A DNA stretch of 6,360 nucleotides, taken from NCBI GenBank assembly GCA_936943315.1, contig CAKZJM010000231.1, forward strand, positions 1 to 6,360. The letters run 5' to 3'. Of the stretch, positions 6,289 through 6,360 are shown one piece after another. How positions within the stretch are numbered: position 1 is the stretch's first letter; the number at the start of each line of letters is the position of its first letter. Below the pieces are notes generated by a model. It did not search any database and was not told where the DNA came from. It saw only the letters and a program-made list of their open reading frames with translations. Position numbers and translations under genes: made by a program. This DNA is from an uncultured Methylophilus sp. (GTDB lineage Bacteria > Pseudomonadota > Gammaproteobacteria > Burkholderiales > Methylophilaceae).

Positions 6289-6360
6289 CGCGGGATGGAG
6301 CAGTCTGGCAGCTCGTCGGGCTCATAACCCGAAGGTCACAGGTTCAAATCCTGTTCCCGC
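6289..6360 (+). tRNA. Initiator tRNA-fMet (CAT anticodon), 3' end cut by the window edge
   Basis: The sequence folds as a tRNA with anticodon CAT at 6323-6325 in loop CTCATAA. Initiator features are visible: the first base C6289 will not pair with the expected A72, the anticodon stem has three consecutive G:C pairs (GGG 6318-6320 with CCC 6328-6330), and the D-stem has the A11:T24 pair. The T-loop is GGTTCAAATCC. The acceptor strand CGCGGGA pairs with TCCCGC at the right edge, leaving base 72, the discriminator and any encoded CCA outside. The close match to the Escherichia coli initiator tRNA makes elongator Met or Ile-CAT very unlikely. Confidence 0.97.

Noticed and set aside
6289..6360. 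The tRNA as an attachment site of an integrated element
   Set aside because: tRNA 3' ends often serve as integration sites, but the window stops before the 3' end and shows no integrase gene or direct repeat.
1..6360. A new defence, mobile or biosynthetic system
   Set aside because: All six protein genes belong to known LPS-related families with intact motifs, and nothing on either strand suggests an extra system.

Overview
The window reads as a compact chromosomal operon from a Gram-negative bacterium, most likely a betaproteobacterium of moderate GC content. A Methylophilaceae-like methylotroph is my guess from overall feel, but no marker in the window fixes the genus. The evidence for a Gram-negative host is direct: an HtrB/LpxL-type lipid A acyltransferase, an MsbA-type lipid A flippase, two heptosyltransferase-family (GT9) enzymes and an O-antigen-ligase-like membrane protein. 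The DNA ends in a bacterial initiator tRNA.

Layout, all on the + strand: (1) the C-terminal part of a polytopic O-antigen ligase/polymerase family protein, cut by the left edge (2-541); (2) a GT9 glycosyltransferase with a C-terminal cysteine cluster (544-1662); (3) a GT4-like glycosyltransferase (1655-2710); (4) a second, divergent GT9 glycosyltransferase (2703-3644); (5) a lipid A late acyltransferase (3641-4480); (6) the lipid A export ABC transporter MsbA (4480-6213); (7) a sigma70-type promoter (6217-6246) followed by an initiator tRNA-Met (6289-6360) that lacks only its last bases at the right edge. There is no gene-free stretch over 300 bases. The only non-coding DNA of any length is 6214-6288, which holds the tRNA promoter and leader and shows no intrinsic terminator.

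The six protein genes are packed with gaps or overlaps of 2, -8, -8, -4 and -1 nt, so they should form one translationally coupled transcript whose promoter lies left of the window. Functionally they fit one job. Three sugar transferases build the LPS core on lipid A-Kdo at the cytoplasmic face of the inner membrane. The acyltransferase adds a secondary acyl chain to lipid A. MsbA flips the core-lipid A to the periplasmic face. The ligase-like protein would attach a polymer there.

I do not see a new type of system here: no mobile element, CRISPR array, toxin-antitoxin pair or phage gene. The points worth a second look are small: a repeated NTGCCTAA start/stop overlap on both sides of the GT4 gene that implies a TTG start, a GT4 with Gln at both positions of the usual E-x7-E motif, a His-His variant of the ligase motif, and a tRNA promoter starting 3 nt after the msbA stop with no terminator between.
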